A stretch of DNA of 64,000 nucleotides from Amorphophallus konjac (GCA_022559845.1 JAHNEJ010000569.1:113643-177642), one strand, 5' to 3'; shown: positions 10,701 to 22,781, counted from the stretch's first letter. The notes: generated from the letters alone by a model not told the origin. A program made the numbers and translations.

Positions 10701-12830
10701 CTAATGATAGCTAAAATTCCAACTAACCTGACATTCTCTCTAATTCTTGGTTGCAGCTATTTACATGATGTGATCTACATAACAAGCTTTGTACAGCTGA
10801 TGTCCATTCTCTCTGGGTAATTGTGGTACACATATTTGGTGGTAGGTTGACACCACGATTTCTATTTTTTTGGGAGAGAAACGTTATTGCCTATGTATCA
10901 CAGTTTTAGTAAGTATTTTCTTTAATCTGATGCATGACATAGCTGTTGTGACACAAAAAGGCTGGTATACAAATTTAAGTCATCAAAGGATGTCCTATCT
11001 TACCTCAACAAACTTCAGTTGTTTCTAACCTGATCCTCATCAGCTTCGGTTGGGTTGGAGTCGGGCAACTCAGCTCAACCAGAGCCTGGCACTGGTTCAT
11101 ATAAAAGATAACTTAGTTTCCTAGAATATGCTTCATTAGTTATAATCTTTGAACAAGAAGTTAGGTCACAGTGTGCTTGTTGAGATGTTCTCAAGTAGCC
11201 ATGCAGTCTGATTTGTGCCTTGGTTTTGGGTTATTGTGTTGGTACATGGGTAGTTTCTGTACCCCTTTGAGAAGGGAATTTGGCAGTGAGAAAGTGAAAC
11301 TGAGAATGTAGGTTGTTAATGTTTATAACTTGACTCAACCCGACAGAAACCAACGCAACTCAATAGTCAGGTTACATAGGCTGGTGCGGGTCAGGACATT
11401 ATTCAACGGGTTAGGTTAAGATTGTGGAGGGTCTGGTTGAGGTTGAGAGCTGCTTGGCATGGGCTGGGGTAGGGTTGATGCCAACCTGTCTCAAACCAAC
11501 TCAAGTTGCAGCTCTTGGGTTGCACAGTTGGTGGCAGTCTCTCAGTGAGAAGAGAGGAAGATGACCTGCCAGCCATTTACCTGGTCGATATGATGCCTTC
11601 AACAGAGAAGGGATGCAAGAGACAGGTAGACAGGAAGAAGAGACAGGGAGCAGAGCTGAGAGAGGTTGAGTGAGGTGGTAGAAGATGGGAGGGAGGCCAG
11701 CTCTTGGTATATTCCCTATCACCTGCTCTGTTTTCGGTACATGGGGGTCTTGTGTAGTGAGATGTAAGTGCAGTAGCTGCTCACTTGCACAGGGTACACA
11801 GTCCCCCTGCTGCTTGATGTCTACACTGACTGGTAATGTAGCAGCAGGCTCTTCACCAGCCACAGCCACAGGGTCTGTGGCCCTGCTCCCGTGGTGGTGG
11901 TGCTTACTGGCTGTGGCCACGAACGGTGCTCACCTTTCTGAGTTTCTTTCACTTAAAGTTGATAAGTTAATGTGAACTGAAAATTTGGCAAATATTACTT
12001 TTCACGAGCATCTGTTCACAGAGAGGACTTATTTAGAAGTCAAATGAATTTTGAGAAGTTTAAAATAAGTAAAATTAAGATGGCTGACTAATACATAAAC
12101 AAGAAAAGCTATAGGGATTAAAACCCAAAAAGCCCTTGCCAATGATCATTCTTGGTTTTCTCTGTTATCCCTCGGACAAACCCAGTTCGTGTGTGACAGG
12201 AGTTCTTACTAACCATTAACGAGATCACTTTTATTGAAGTTTTCAGATCTCTATCAAAAGCTTGAAGTTAGACTAAGAATGCGAGCAATGATGCAACATC
12301 CAGTTTCGCAATTTCATTTCCTTTGGTCGTTCAGATACCAGGATTTGGTGCATATAAGCTTTCCGGTCTTCTGAAAGGAGTCCTATTTGGTTCAGAGGTG
12401 TATTCTGCAACAGATTTCCTATGTTAGTCCTTTCAACGGCTTGCATTACACTGGACATGAAAATGATCAAGTATGCGTGATTGCTGTACAGGAACCGGAA
12501 GAAGATGAGAAGACGCGCAAGGAAAGGGGAAAAAATGGAGAGAGAAGCATCCATACCCAAGTTCATTAAGACAAGAAATAGGAAGTCGGTATGAAACATG
12601 TGGTGGATAAGACGCAGCAACAGGGAAGGGACAAATTAACGCATCAAAAACCCAAAGCTTGTTGTTTGAATGCTGGCTGAGTCATGTTGTTGAGCTGCTC
12701 TGCCATTGATGCGCTTAACTTGAGGCACCTGAGAACCGTGGTGGTTGAGAGGTTGAGATTGGCTTTAGGTGATACTGTCCGCAACTTCTGGCAAAATATT
12801 CTCATAAACTGTTGAGTAGAACCCTAAATC

Positions 12831-13243
12831 TCACTTTGGTATGGAGTTAGGTTAAAGGTGGGTTAACTCAACCCGATTAAAATAGTCCAGAGTTAATCTA
12901 TTTTTAATTTGGTAGGAGGGTAATTAATCGGAGAATAAGGATATGGACTAATTTATTTTTAATATAGTATGATTTGATAAATAGTAGGTTAACCCATTAA
13001 TAATGAGAGAGAAATAACATTAATTATGAGAGAGAGGGACATTTACTTAAGCATTTACTGAGGTTAGCAGGTTAATCCATTTTAACCCACCTCTGGGTCT
13101 GGATGTTAAAATCTAGGAATAACCCTGTGTTAGTCCTTAACTTAAATCGATTAACGCTAACTCTTTATCAAAGCACAAAAAAAATTTATCCCGAAGTTAA
13201 TTTAGAACTAACCTTGGGATAAATCGATATCAAAGTGAGGCTA
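12831..13243. mobile_element. MITE-like element with CTCACTTTG(G/A)TAT ends
   Basis: The left end is CTCACTTTGGTATGG and the right end, on the minus strand, is CTCACTTTGATATCG. The interior is AT-rich with GGGTTAACTCAACCC-type repeats. Terminal motif and interior resemble the element at 18,221-18,634. No target duplication was settled, so the superfamily is open. The 12,595-12,830 stretch before it holds no gene. Confidence 0.55.
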
Positions 13244-13379
13244 ACGGTGTCATTTCAAAATCTTGTCATGCTTAATTATTGATACAGAATGCCGGTAACA
13301 GTCGTGGAACGATGTTATACGTCTCATTTACACCTAAGGGAAAATTATCATTGTGCTCTTGAAAATTTTTAAAAGTATC

Positions 13380-13810
13380 TTTATACTAGGGTTTGCCTGA
13401 CCAGTCGTATCGGTCGTCTCATTTTTTTACCGGTACGGGATGGTACAATTTTATCCTGCTTTATATCGTCTCACTTTAAATAACCTTTATATATATGTTA
13501 TATAAAAACAATACTCGAATAAATTTTTAGCTTAGCTGGTTAAGTAGTCTCACCGAAAACTTGAACCAATACAATTCGAATCTCATTTTTCTCATGTTTT
13601 TACATATTTTTTAACTTAAATTTAACCTCATAGTTAAAAAAATGTAAACAAATACTTTTAGCGTGGTTTAAACCTCTAACCTCACTGTCAACTATGAGAA
13701 GTTCTCAACCAACTGACTTATATAAAAAAATTATACAAATATATGGTATGTCCCAGTTGCATCTCACGTGTCGGTCATCCCGGTCTTTGGTTGGGACGGT
13801 CCGAGATAGA
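13380..13810. repeat. Dispersed element with inverted tRNA-like arms, copy 1
   Basis: The plus strand carries TAGCTTAGCTGG at 13528-13539, a perfect fit to the Pol III A box (TRGCNNAGYNGG), and AATTCGAATCT at 13573-13583, close to a B box, 33 bases on. The right half read on the minus strand has GTCAGTTGGTTGAG and GAGGTTTAAACCAC in the same order. The right edge CACGTGTCGGTCATCCCGGT recurs near 20,080 in copy 2. Ends are approximate. Confidence 0.5.
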
Positions 13811-14213
13811 CGATTCGACCCGTCTTAGAATGATTTGTCAAACTTTGTTTTATACTCGCACATTTATCGTATTTACTACATTACCTCTCAAAATTTTTAA
13901 CCATAGTTTCTTTTTTAAGTGGACAGTATCACCAAATATATAAAATAAAAAAGAGCATATGAGAGAGGGAGGGCATCGGAGGGGGAGATCCTCTTTTGAC
14001 GTTGGCACTCGTGCGGGTGTAGAGAGAGAGAGAGATGTACGAGGGAACATAGAGAGGATGAGATGAGAGTGTGTGGGGTGGGGGGACGTAGGAGAGGTCT
14101 CCCCCTCCTGCATCGACATCCCTGAATGTTGCAGAGGTAGAGAGAGAGAGTACAGAGTGGTGTGGGGGAGAGTTTTCTTCGTATCTCATTATTGGTCACA
14201 TTCTTCACTCTTT
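13811..14213. other. GA-rich non-coding stretch
   Basis: It contains purine-rich runs (GAGAGAGAGAGATG at about 14025, GAGAGAGAGAG at about 14142) and GGTGGGGGGACG. The open frames here come from low-complexity sequence and are not genes. Confidence 0.55.
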
Positions 14214-14362
14214 TGGAGAATTATGATTCAAATTGAATTAATTTGATCGGATTTCAAAATTATTTGATTTAGCTTGATTTGGGTTGAACCTTTAATCCAG
14301 TTTAATTTGATTTGAAAAAAAAACTCAGATCAAATCAAATTGAATCGTGCTCACCCCTATTC
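14214..14362. mobile_element. Short hAT-like MITE or its remnant
   Basis: The two ends are inverted and similar: ATTATGATTCAAATTGAATT on the left and GAGCACGATTCAATTTGATT on the right read on the minus strand. The right end closes with CTCACCCCTATTC, the complement of the common plant TAGGGGTGAGCA hAT terminus. The length is about 150 bp. Confidence 0.5.
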
Positions 14363-16275
14363 ATCTCCACTTGGACTGCGAGCCACTTGCGACCTGCGTT
14401 AGCTAGCCTATTTGGGCTTTGTTATCGTCCTAGTCAACCCATGTCAGCATGTCTTTGACCATGGGCCCTGTGGGGTTAACATGATTACACAAATGCCCCC
14501 TTACCGGGTTGGACGGGCCTAGCTCTGGGCCTAAATGTTGGCCCTCAGTTCCACCGTGACTTAGAAATGACTGCCGGATATTTTGGTGTGTATTAAATGT
14601 CATTATCTCTTATTTTGATTGATTCACATGATAGGAAACACATTGGGTTACGAGCAATCAAAATAAAATTGAAGGCGTCCAATGCCCTTCCTCCCATGTA
14701 ATAATAGACTATTCAGAACAAGATGCGTGACGTTTACTACACACAAATATGTTCAGCAAACATCTCTTTGGATCTTATGGTTGTGGCTGACTCGGACGCT
14801 AAGAAAAGACATCAGACTCGGGGCCGGCCACATAGGCTATTCTTTTCCTTCACAGCATGTGATCACAATATATACACATTACTATTCATTATTAAACTAG
14901 TGCATTAGCTTTCATTTAATAGGCTCATCAAGAATGTGAATTTTTTTTTATTAAACTTGGCAATGGCACTTACAGATGGGGTCCATCACATTAAACTTAT
15001 TAATAGATTGTCTCGATGATTGAGAAAAATGACATGCTTTGGTGATCACATAGATAGTCCCAGTCTCCTTTCGGTCTCTAACTCAATTATTGTATTCCAG
15101 TCTTGACACAAACAAATTAGAGGCACACATCCATGCCTTGCACGCTGTGACTCGTATGTGATTAAACAAATCTGCTGCATCCCCCACCAATGCTTGCTTG
15201 CCATTTAAACTTGAGCACTGAAGTTTCTCACTTGCAATATTATTGTGAGCATAATTAATTAGCCGATTTGCTCCCCCATGTGTTCATCACCATTAAATAT
15301 GTATGTCGTGGGTTGTGAAATGTGAGCATGGGTTATAATTAACTGATTTACTCTCGTGCAAGCCATACACTTCTACCACAATTTTCATCACCTTTGTTGA
15401 ATGCTTATTAAATATACCGAGTATAAGAAGAATATGTGAGAAGAAAGATTAACAAAAAGCTGTCAACTGGCGATCGAGTGTGAAATAACAAGAGAGCAAC
15501 AGCATAATATTCCTCTAAGATTTTTTTTAAAAAAAATGTTGCATAAATGAGACTTAATTATTAAGGTGCTGGGTTTAAATTAAATGATCAAAATAAAATA
15601 TTATTTAATTTATGTCACATTGACATTGTCAATATGAGCAGAAACAAACTCTTCTCTGATTAGGGTCAATAAGGTATCTTGATGATCAAGGTAGTCATTA
15701 AGCTATCTCAACTATCTAATATAATTAAGTTCTATGCATCGTGTTTGTAGCATGACAAGGAATTAATGGTCACAATTAATCATGATGACCCATATCTTGT
15801 TCACTTGAATGGCTGTCCATGACTTGACCCCGGAGGGCTATCACTTACCACCATGGAATCCATAGTAGATATAGTCCGGCCGCTAGGTTAATTATCAAGA
15901 GGAAAGTTTTGTGCAATATCCCATATAATTATATCATGCAGTGTTACACGTGTAATATTTGAGTTTTTTTTTAAAAATGAGTGACTCTCATGTCACGTAA
16001 ATTGATGTAGTACTCACCCTCAAACAACTTAAGACGAAAGTCACTTAAAAAGAAAATTTAAAAACATCAAGTATTTCATGTGCAAAGACATTACCTGATG
16101 TTGCATTAAGTTTTTCTCAATTATTATTGTGAGTCTAAAAATATGCACGCTCTCTCGTGGTAGAAACATAATTAAGGGACACAACCCCATGGTCATTGCG
16201 ATACCATTTTCTAATGAGTTAATTAAAGAAGGAGTGACGTCATACTTCAATTATGAAATCTCTCTAAATCTCAAA
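14363..16275. other. Gene-empty AT-rich stretch
   Basis: About 1.9 kb of AT-rich sequence with no open frame of interest, no splice-bounded conserved peptide and no clear transposon ends. Confidence 0.55.
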
Positions 16276-16500
16276 AGGGCATGTTTGACTTAAGAATAGG
16301 ATAGCGCTAGAATAATTAAAAGATGAGAAAGAAAAGATGGGACTCACGCCTTTCTCTTTACATATAAAAAAATTTAACTAAAGTGAGACGACGTATTCGT
16401 GTCAATGCGGGCGTGTTTGATTTAAAAATAAGATAGTCTTAAAATAATTAGCAGATAAGAAAAGAAGATGGGACCCACACCATTCTCCTAGCGTATCATT
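16276..16500 (+). repeat. Two direct copies of a Tourist-like MITE end
   Basis: Copy 1 starts at 16277 with GGGCATGTTTGACTTAAGAA and copy 2 at about 16409 with GGGCGTGTTTGATTTAAAAA. Both continue through AATAATTA, AGATGAGAAAG-like and GATGGGA(C/T)(C/T)CAC in parallel for about 90 bp. The GGGC(A/G)TGTTTG start is typical of PIF/Harbinger Tourist elements. Matching right ends were not found. Confidence 0.6.
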
Positions 16501-16636
16501 GCCTTCACAATGTCCTTGCATACTTTTCCTTTGTACTTAAATTTATTTTTTTATTATAAATTATTAAATTTATCTCGTTGCACACACACAAAAAATATTG
16601 CACACATTGAGAATGTGCATTAAATATTATCCTTTT

Positions 16637-16638
<2 letters not shown>

Positions 16639-16669
<31 letters not shown>
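16639..16669. repeat. (TA)n microsatellite
   Basis: About 15 consecutive TA units, interrupted only at the edges. Confidence 0.95.
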
Positions 16670-16672
<3 letters not shown>

Positions 16673-16961
16673 GAGGTAGAAATTCATCTCACTTATATAT
16701 TCATACGGTCTATTTTCTTATAGGATAGTCAAAAAATTTCAAAAATAAATTATTTAAGTTTTTAAAAAATAAATTTAAATTACCTGTCTTTTTTTAAATT
16801 TTTTTCTGCACCATCCGTTGTGAGGATGGGACACGCAAGCGAATAAGCGAGGTGGGCTGCCAAGTCCCACCTCATCATATTTTTTTAAAAATATTCACAC
16901 CTAATATGTGCAAAAATATTGGGTGTACGTCAAGACTAACTCAAAATGGTTAACGTGTGAT

Positions 16962-16965
<4 letters not shown>

Positions 16966-16993
<28 letters not shown>
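16966..16993. repeat. (GA)n microsatellite
   Basis: About 14 uninterrupted GA units. Region 16994-17689 after it has no gene: AT-rich DNA with further GAGAGA patches near 17487 and 17570. Confidence 0.95.
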
Positions 16994-16996
<3 letters not shown>

Positions 16997-17689
16997 TCAG
17001 GTCTCTTTAAAAAGTAGAAATCTGATGGTCAAAAAACAGAATGATAAGAAGCCAGCTTTTAGACCCGCGGCTGTAATAAGTGAACTTGGGATTCTTTTGT
17101 TACTTTCTTTAGCCGGTGACCACATGATGTGAGTCATGACGTTGGCAATGACGTCAGGGGGGCAAAAAAAAGGGGCAGCCCCACCACGTGCCAAAACTCA
17201 AGCGGACTCGATTCGCTGATCGGTACGACTCGGCCGGGGGGACTTGGGTAAGATCGGCTGTTCCGGAGAACGATGCTTTTTTTTCTCTTTTTCTGTTTTT
17301 TTACATATTTACCCCTATAAAATTAATTTTATAATTAAATATCTTATTTAAACTTATTATCACATATATCGTTACATAATTATAATTATATTCTTGTGTC
17401 GTCGTTGCTCACTAAATATTATGAGAATATATTATGAATAACGTTAAGATATGTGAAATATCTAAAATATCTCGACTATAGGAGAGGGAGAGAGAGCAAT
17501 GCTCAATGAATATTATGAAAAATATTAAGATACCTGAAATATCAAAAATATCTCAAATATAACACACATGTGAGAGAGAGTGATAGAGAGAGACAGAGAG
17601 ATAACATCTCTAGTGAGCCCCCTCTCTCATCCACCTCGAACGATCCTCTCTCTCCAATCTCGACGATTTCTCCTCTCTCTAAGGTTGAA

Positions 17690-18110
17690 CATAGTTTGAT
17701 TTGATTCCATTTGAGATCGTTTTTTTTTCAAACTGAATTAAATCGAATTTACTCACCAAATCAAATCGAACCAAATTAAAAAAATTTGATTAGATTCGAT
17801 TTCAAACTAAATTTTTATATATTATAATACATATAAATTTAATGACTTATATATATAATAAATATAAATATAATTATATTTTGTACATTTTTATATGTAT
17901 ATAATTAAAATTTTATTTTTTTCATATATTTATATTATATAATATGAATAAAAATATATAAATGATAAATTAGACTTATTCGATTTAATTCGATTTCACA
18001 CGTTATGAAATCGAATCCAATCGAATTCGACTTCAAATTGAATCAAATCGAATCGAATCAAACGATTCAATTTAATTTTTTGATTTGAATCGAACTATGA
18101 ACATCCCCAT
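17690..18110. mobile_element. MITE-like element with inverted GAACATAGTTTGATT ends
   Basis: The left end has GAACATAGTTTGATTTGATT and the right end read on the minus strand has GTTCATAGTTCGATTCAAAT. The subterminal regions repeat ATTCGATTT-type motifs, and the centre (17815-17965) is almost pure AT. This pattern is common for plant hAT-like miniature elements. The target duplication was not resolved. Confidence 0.55.
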
Positions 18111-18220
18111 CTCTCCCTTGGGCACCCCCCTCTGCCCCCACCTCGATAACCTTTAATGATAGTGACAAGTTCACAACATTCCAAGTCATCATGTATGCAG
18201 TGTCGAAAAAAGACCTTCGT

Positions 18221-18634
18221 CACTTCAAGCTTCACTTTGATATATGGTTAGTCTTAGGTTAGTCATAGTTTAACTTAGGTTTAACTATTTTTGAAGTCTA
18301 AATTATTTTGATACTTAAATCTGGACTACATCGGGAGGATGAGTATTAAATCATGAGTAACTCTGGACTTCGAAATTCACCTCCAGAGGTGAATTTCGAA
18401 GGGTTAACCCAACAATCAATGCGTAATAAATGCACCCTCTCTCTCTCTCAATATTTTACTTATAAATATTATTGAGTTAACTCACTAACTATCAAATCAC
18501 AATAGATTCAAACTAGGTTAGCTCACCTACTTATTTTCGAGTTAATACTCTTATTATCAAATCAAAAATAGGTTAACTATGGATTAACTTAAGTAGTTTA
18601 ATTTAACCCAAATTCCCTATCAAAATGAGGCTTG
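18221..18634. mobile_element. MITE with CTTCAAGC-TCA-TTTGATA terminal inverted repeats
   Basis: The left end is CTTCAAGCTTCACTTTGATA and the right end read on the minus strand is CTTCAAGCCTCATTTTGATA, differing at two positions. The interior carries TTAGTCTTAGGTTAGTC and GTTAACTCACTAACTATC motifs shared with the element at 12,831-13,243. The flanks show no clear direct duplication. Confidence 0.65.
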
Positions 18635-18846
18635 AAGTCTCAACGTCGTTGATAGTTCCATCAACTTCAACTCTCCGTGTGTATGTGTGTGAGAGAGAGA
18701 TGTTAATTTGAAAGTAGATCAGTCACATTCTATTTTTTAACCCGCACTCCATCCAGTTGAACAAACGGGGATTATGACGAGAGTATGATCACACCCATAT
18801 GAGATGTATCAGTGATATATATGACAATAGATCTTAACGCTAGATT

Positions 18847-18886
<40 letters not shown>

Positions 18887-19740
18887 AAATAAATTTTCTT
18901 TTGGGGAAACGTTTGCTATTACTCACGCCTTGGGTCAGGGTGGCCAAATACATATTTAATAGCAATGTGTTTTTTAGTTTTATTGTTTAAAAATTATGTT
19001 CCGATCTTAGAATCCACTCAAACTACACTTTAATATAAACACTAAAACGAGACGACTAAGAAATATCATAAAAAAGAGAGAATATTAATAGGTCGACTAC
19101 TACTTTTGACTCATTAAAGATATTTGATCTTTATTTTTTTAATTTTCTGATCGTAAGGTGTCAATATACTGGTGTGTAACTCGAGTGGGATTTGAGGTTA
19201 AGATAAACATTAAAAAGATAATAAAAATCCACTGCACATCAAGGTGTGCTACAAATGGCCGTGTTCAACAAATGCTAACCCCTCAAAATAATCAGAATAG
19301 GATTTATGAAAGTTTAGAAATGTTTTGTTGCATCCAAAATTTTGTCTGATGCCACTAATTAATGGTGGCCATCTACTTATTATAAGAGTGGAGTATCCCC
19401 CTTCCTTGTCGAAGACTTTTTTTTTCTCCATAAAACAATAGAATTTCTACCTCTACTTTGAGGATAATAATATCTCGACAGGTGGCCACACACTAAAAAT
19501 ATCACCACATAAATGACATCCATTGTGGAACCTCGTCATATATACGATGTTAAGTCCATGCTGAGCGGTTGAATTATATTCAAGATTTGGTTCCCGGTTT
19601 AGGTTTTATTTTCTTATTTGTTGCGTATTCTCTGAATTTAGTTTTATTCTTCCTTTGAGTTGACCTTGACATTGTCCAAAATATATTATCCATTAACGCT
19701 CCCCTCCCAAGGTTCGACGGATCATTTATATCAATCTTTA
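18635..19740. other. Gene-empty AT-rich stretch with a (TA)n run at 18849-18885
   Basis: The only structured sequence is the 37 bp (TA)n tract. Short open frames near 19158-19431 overlap on both strands and have no recognised domain. Confidence 0.55.
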
Positions 19741-20125
19741 ACTGGTACGGTATAGTATCGTTATATATTGAGGTGAAAAAAAGAACTTATATATATATAG
19801 TATATGTTAAATAATATAAAAAAATTCTAACTTAATTGGTTAAGTGGTCTATACCTTCTCTATGTGGTGTCTTAAGCTTCAATTTCAAGAATATCTTTAA
19901 AATTTTGAATTTTTTGATTAAAAATCTTAAAAAGAAATAAAAAATTCATCCAACTGATGCATTTCAAACCAATGAGCTCTCAATTAAACATAAGATCTCT
20001 AACCAACTCACCTACCTAACTTTTCTAATACGAAACAAAACATAGAATGTTTAAAATATATGAGAGCATACCGATTACGTATCACGTGTCGGTCATACCG
20101 GTCTACAGTTGGTACAGTTCAGTAC
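19741..20125. repeat. Dispersed element with inverted tRNA-like arms, copy 2
   Basis: It has the same layout as 13,380-13,810: left edge CTGGTACGGTATAGTATCG, an internal CTTAATTGGTTAAGTGG A-box-like site at about 19833, and right edge TCACGTGTCGGTCATACCGG at about 20081. Read from the right on the minus strand there is GTGAGTTGGTTAGAG, again A-box-like. It is more diverged than copy 1. Confidence 0.5.
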
Positions 20126-20948
20126 GTGCAATACGCAGCGTTCAAGATCGATATTACAAATCTTGTCCCCTATCTTGTATATGGCTATTAGCCCTCCATT
20201 CTTTTTTTTAAATAAAATTTCTATTTGAAAAAAAAATGGTGGCCATCTGATTATAACCAACCTCCCTCCCCCCAAAAAAGGAAACAAATCAAGTGCACTT
20301 TTGTGAGAGGAGAAAGTAACACCCTCAACTCTGAGGATAATTAACAATAACATATCCCGGAAAGGGGCACTACTCCAAAAAATATCACTACATGTTCTTA
20401 AATAGAAACCACGTTGAACACATCCTTAAAATACCTATTAAGTTGTCGGGAAAAGGATCCAATTTAAATCGGAAAAAACATAGACTGATAAGTTATTTTA
20501 AAAACTTTCTAGCCTGTATTTGACAAAATTTTAGTTGGAAGTCGTTTTTTTTTACAACTTTCAACATAAAAAGATAAAAATGAAAAGCAGCGAAAAATGG
20601 AAAGTAGCACTATATTGCCATTTTTAAGTAGTTATGAAAGTCAAGCATTTCTTAGCAACTATACTAATTATTACACACATCAAAGGCTCAGTTTTAGTCA
20701 GAGGATTATTTTTGACGTACTATTAGTTTTGATATTAATATTTTAAGTATAAAATATTAATATGTATATTTGTTAGAAGGAGAATCAAGGACAGCAAATG
20801 AAGAAGAATAATAAAATTTAAATTGGAGAAAGAGTAGAGACATTACTTTTGGACTCTCACAATCAGTATTGTATTAAATTTAGTATATTTTTAGACCCAT
20901 ATTAAATTTTATATAATATTAGACTCTTTTATTTTTTATAATTTTTTT
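20126..20948. other. Gene-empty AT-rich stretch
   Basis: No conserved peptide, RNA gene or transposon end was seen. Confidence 0.5.
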
Positions 20949-21184
20949 GGTTACATGATCTAGTGGTGTGGGATCAAGAGTATACGGGGAGGGGAACGGG
21001 GTTCGAAATTGGTACTCCGTAATTTTTTATAAATCGTGGGTGTGTGATCGTGTTAACTAACAGTCTAACATTCAGAAAAAATATGAGAGTGGATGATCTT
21101 GCTTCGCACGTTAGGGAGTATAATTGAACCCCCGACCTCCTTATCATGGGAGAGGTGGTGAACCACCAATGATGGATCGTAACC
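20949..21184. repeat. Inverted pair of tRNA-like modules
   Basis: The plus strand starts GGTTACATGATCTAGTGG and holds GGGGTTCGAAATTGGTACT, a near B box. From the right end the minus strand starts GGTTACGATCCATCATTGG and holds GGGGGTTCAATTATACTCC. Both halves are about 80 bp and have A- and B-box-like sites in tRNA order, facing each other around an AT-rich centre. Confidence 0.55.
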
Positions 21185-22137
21185 AAACATCTCTTAAGGA
21201 AGTTACAAATAAAGTTAAAAATAATTTAAAATGTATATAAATAACTTCCAATTCCTATCATCATATTTTTAAAATAATTGTATCGATATTTTTAGAAGCC
21301 TAAAGATATCTTTACCTAAAATCTGTGCCAAACATGGCTTTGTCCTCACCTAGCATCATATTCATTCTCGTCCTGAGAGAAAAGGAAAAATCTACCACTC
21401 TATTTCCAACCACTTTAATCTGCTAAATAAGAGCTTAACATATCAAGTAAGATTTATAATAATCAGATATTTGATTGAATAGATTTCAAGAGAAAAAATT
21501 GTTTAAGTCGTTGTTAAATGCACAATTTGATATTGATTCCCTAAAAAGCTTAAAAAGAAACTTAATAATTCTCTTTGACGCTCCACACTTCCTATGTTTC
21601 ATCTAATAAGGGTACTCTTCTAAACAAAAAATATCTTTTTATGAACAAGCCTGTGATACATGATGCCCAAGACATATTCATGCATACTCACCTATAGTCC
21701 CTTTTCACTTTGAAAAGGAACCACAAGAAATAAACACTCTTCTCTTAGTGAGTTTATCCATGGTTTATGGTCTATCTCCTTACCTTAATTATAGCTAAAT
21801 TACTGTTTAATTCAATTATGAAGTAGAGTGAAGAGAGTAAGCAAATTGGTTATGTACTATTTGATTCATAATCTGTTATTTTTATTAAGAGAATGTTCAG
21901 TAGTTGATTGATGGATATTATTGTAAATTGAGTAATTGTATGGTGCCACCTTTTATCACTCTTTTTGTTATTATCATCTCAACCATTCAAATATGAGATT
22001 GGTTCATCAAATTGAATAACTTAAGTTTGGTGCTTACAAGTTCACTAGCATTGACTTTAAGTGATCTTCTCCGTGAGAACTCTAAGACTTTCCAATTTTC
22101 CATAATTATGTTCCTACCATTCTAGATACTTCTTTAA
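21185..22137. other. Gene-empty AT-rich stretch
   Basis: Nothing recognisable beyond AT-rich single-copy-looking sequence. Confidence 0.5.
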
Positions 22138-22291
22138 GGCCCTGTTTGTTATTGGGGTAGAATATTTCGGTCGAATGAGATATTCGACCCCAGATAAGAG
22201 CACTATATGTGAGAGGTGCCAGTGAACCCCATTAACTTCTCTCTCATCATGTGAGTAATCTTACGGCGCTATTCGAGAAACAAAGAGGCCC
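22138..22291. mobile_element. Tourist-like MITE (PIF/Harbinger) with TAA duplication
   Basis: The element is 154 bp. The left end is GGCCCTGTTTGTTAT and the right end read on the minus strand is GGGCCTCTTTGTTTC. It is flanked by TAA on both sides (22135-22137 and 22292-22294). A TAA/TTA duplication with a GGGCCTGTTTG-like end is diagnostic of Tourist MITEs. Confidence 0.85.
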
Positions 22292-22480
22292 TAAAGGGAA
22301 TAGTAATATTTGTTGCACATCTATATGTATCTTATAGTCTTATACTCTTCATTGTTCTACCGAGATCAATGAGATATTTTCTTAACATATATTTAAAGAA
22401 AAAAAGTTTCTTTAAGTAGACTTTAATGAAATATATTTTTTTCGCACCCTATACTCTTCATTGTTCGCCCTTATAGTAAG

Positions 22481-22781
22481 CAGGGTTTGCCGGCCCGATC
22501 GACCCGACCGACCCGGTCTCGGCCTGGGTCGGGTCCGGTCGGTCCCGTCTCGGTCCGACCCAGTCCGTCTCATTCTAAAACACCACTATATATATATATA
22601 ATATATATAAAATAATATAATAAAATAGAAAAATATATATTATATATATAATATCATACAATATAATATTAAAATAATATTTCGACCCGGTGGCGACCCA
22701 CGGCCCGGCCGACCCGGTCCCGGCCTGGGTCTGGTCGGGTCGTGCGAGTCGGTGCGAGACGCACCGGGTCTGCAAACCCTG
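22481..22781. mobile_element. Small non-autonomous hAT element with CAGGGTTTGC ends
   Basis: The element is 301 bp. Both strands begin CAGGGTTTGC, followed by GACCCG-rich subterminal DNA and an AT-rich core. The same ends and subterminal motifs occur in the full-length element at 23,499-32,852, which makes that element's transposase the natural mobiliser. The flanks are odd: TTCGCCCTTATAGTAAG (22464-22480) on the left is repeated in inverted, not direct, orientation at 22782-22798 on the right. Confidence 0.85.

Larger units (their letters stand above)
7024..12594 (+). pseudogene. TMEM208/SND2-like ER membrane protein gene (DUF788), probably broken
   Basis: TMEM208/SND2 proteins are small ER membrane proteins that help insert membrane proteins by the SRP-independent route. 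Exons by splice sites and family match: 7024-7217 (starts VIYVLVRMLIFHSTVSWKHW, ends after GIC), 10757-10841 (YLHDVIYITSFVQLMSILSG, a stop, then WYTYLV), 12335-12397 (IPGFGAYKLSGLLKGVLFGS) and 12492 onward (EPEEDEKTRKERGK). Phases agree at all junctions. Three defects are seen. The first exon, which should encode a basic N-terminus before VIY, is not found upstream. Codon 10818-10820 is TAA where the family has a basic residue before FWYTYLV. A run of six A at 12530-12535 shifts the frame: the conserved basic tail ending KFIKTRNR lies in the next frame, to a stop at 12592-12594, while the spliced frame stops at 12569. Intron 1 was enlarged by transposons. Intron 2 (10842-12334) holds nothing recognised. 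Assembly error could explain one defect, hardly all three. Confidence 0.85.

Noticed and set aside
10626..10820. Frame MTEKTTLDVTVSWNG leading into the TMEM208 exon
   Set aside because: The first part is intron sequence also present in copy A of the duplication; the coding exon begins at the acceptor at 10,756/10,757.
13389..13405. hAT left end of the CAGGGTTTGCC family (AGGGTTTGCCTGACC)
   Set aside because: It resembles the terminus, but no GGCAAACCCT partner or 8 bp duplication was found within the next kilobases.
13528..13583. Genuine tRNA gene
   Set aside because: A- and B-box-like sites are present but no cloverleaf with paired acceptor stem can be drawn by eye.
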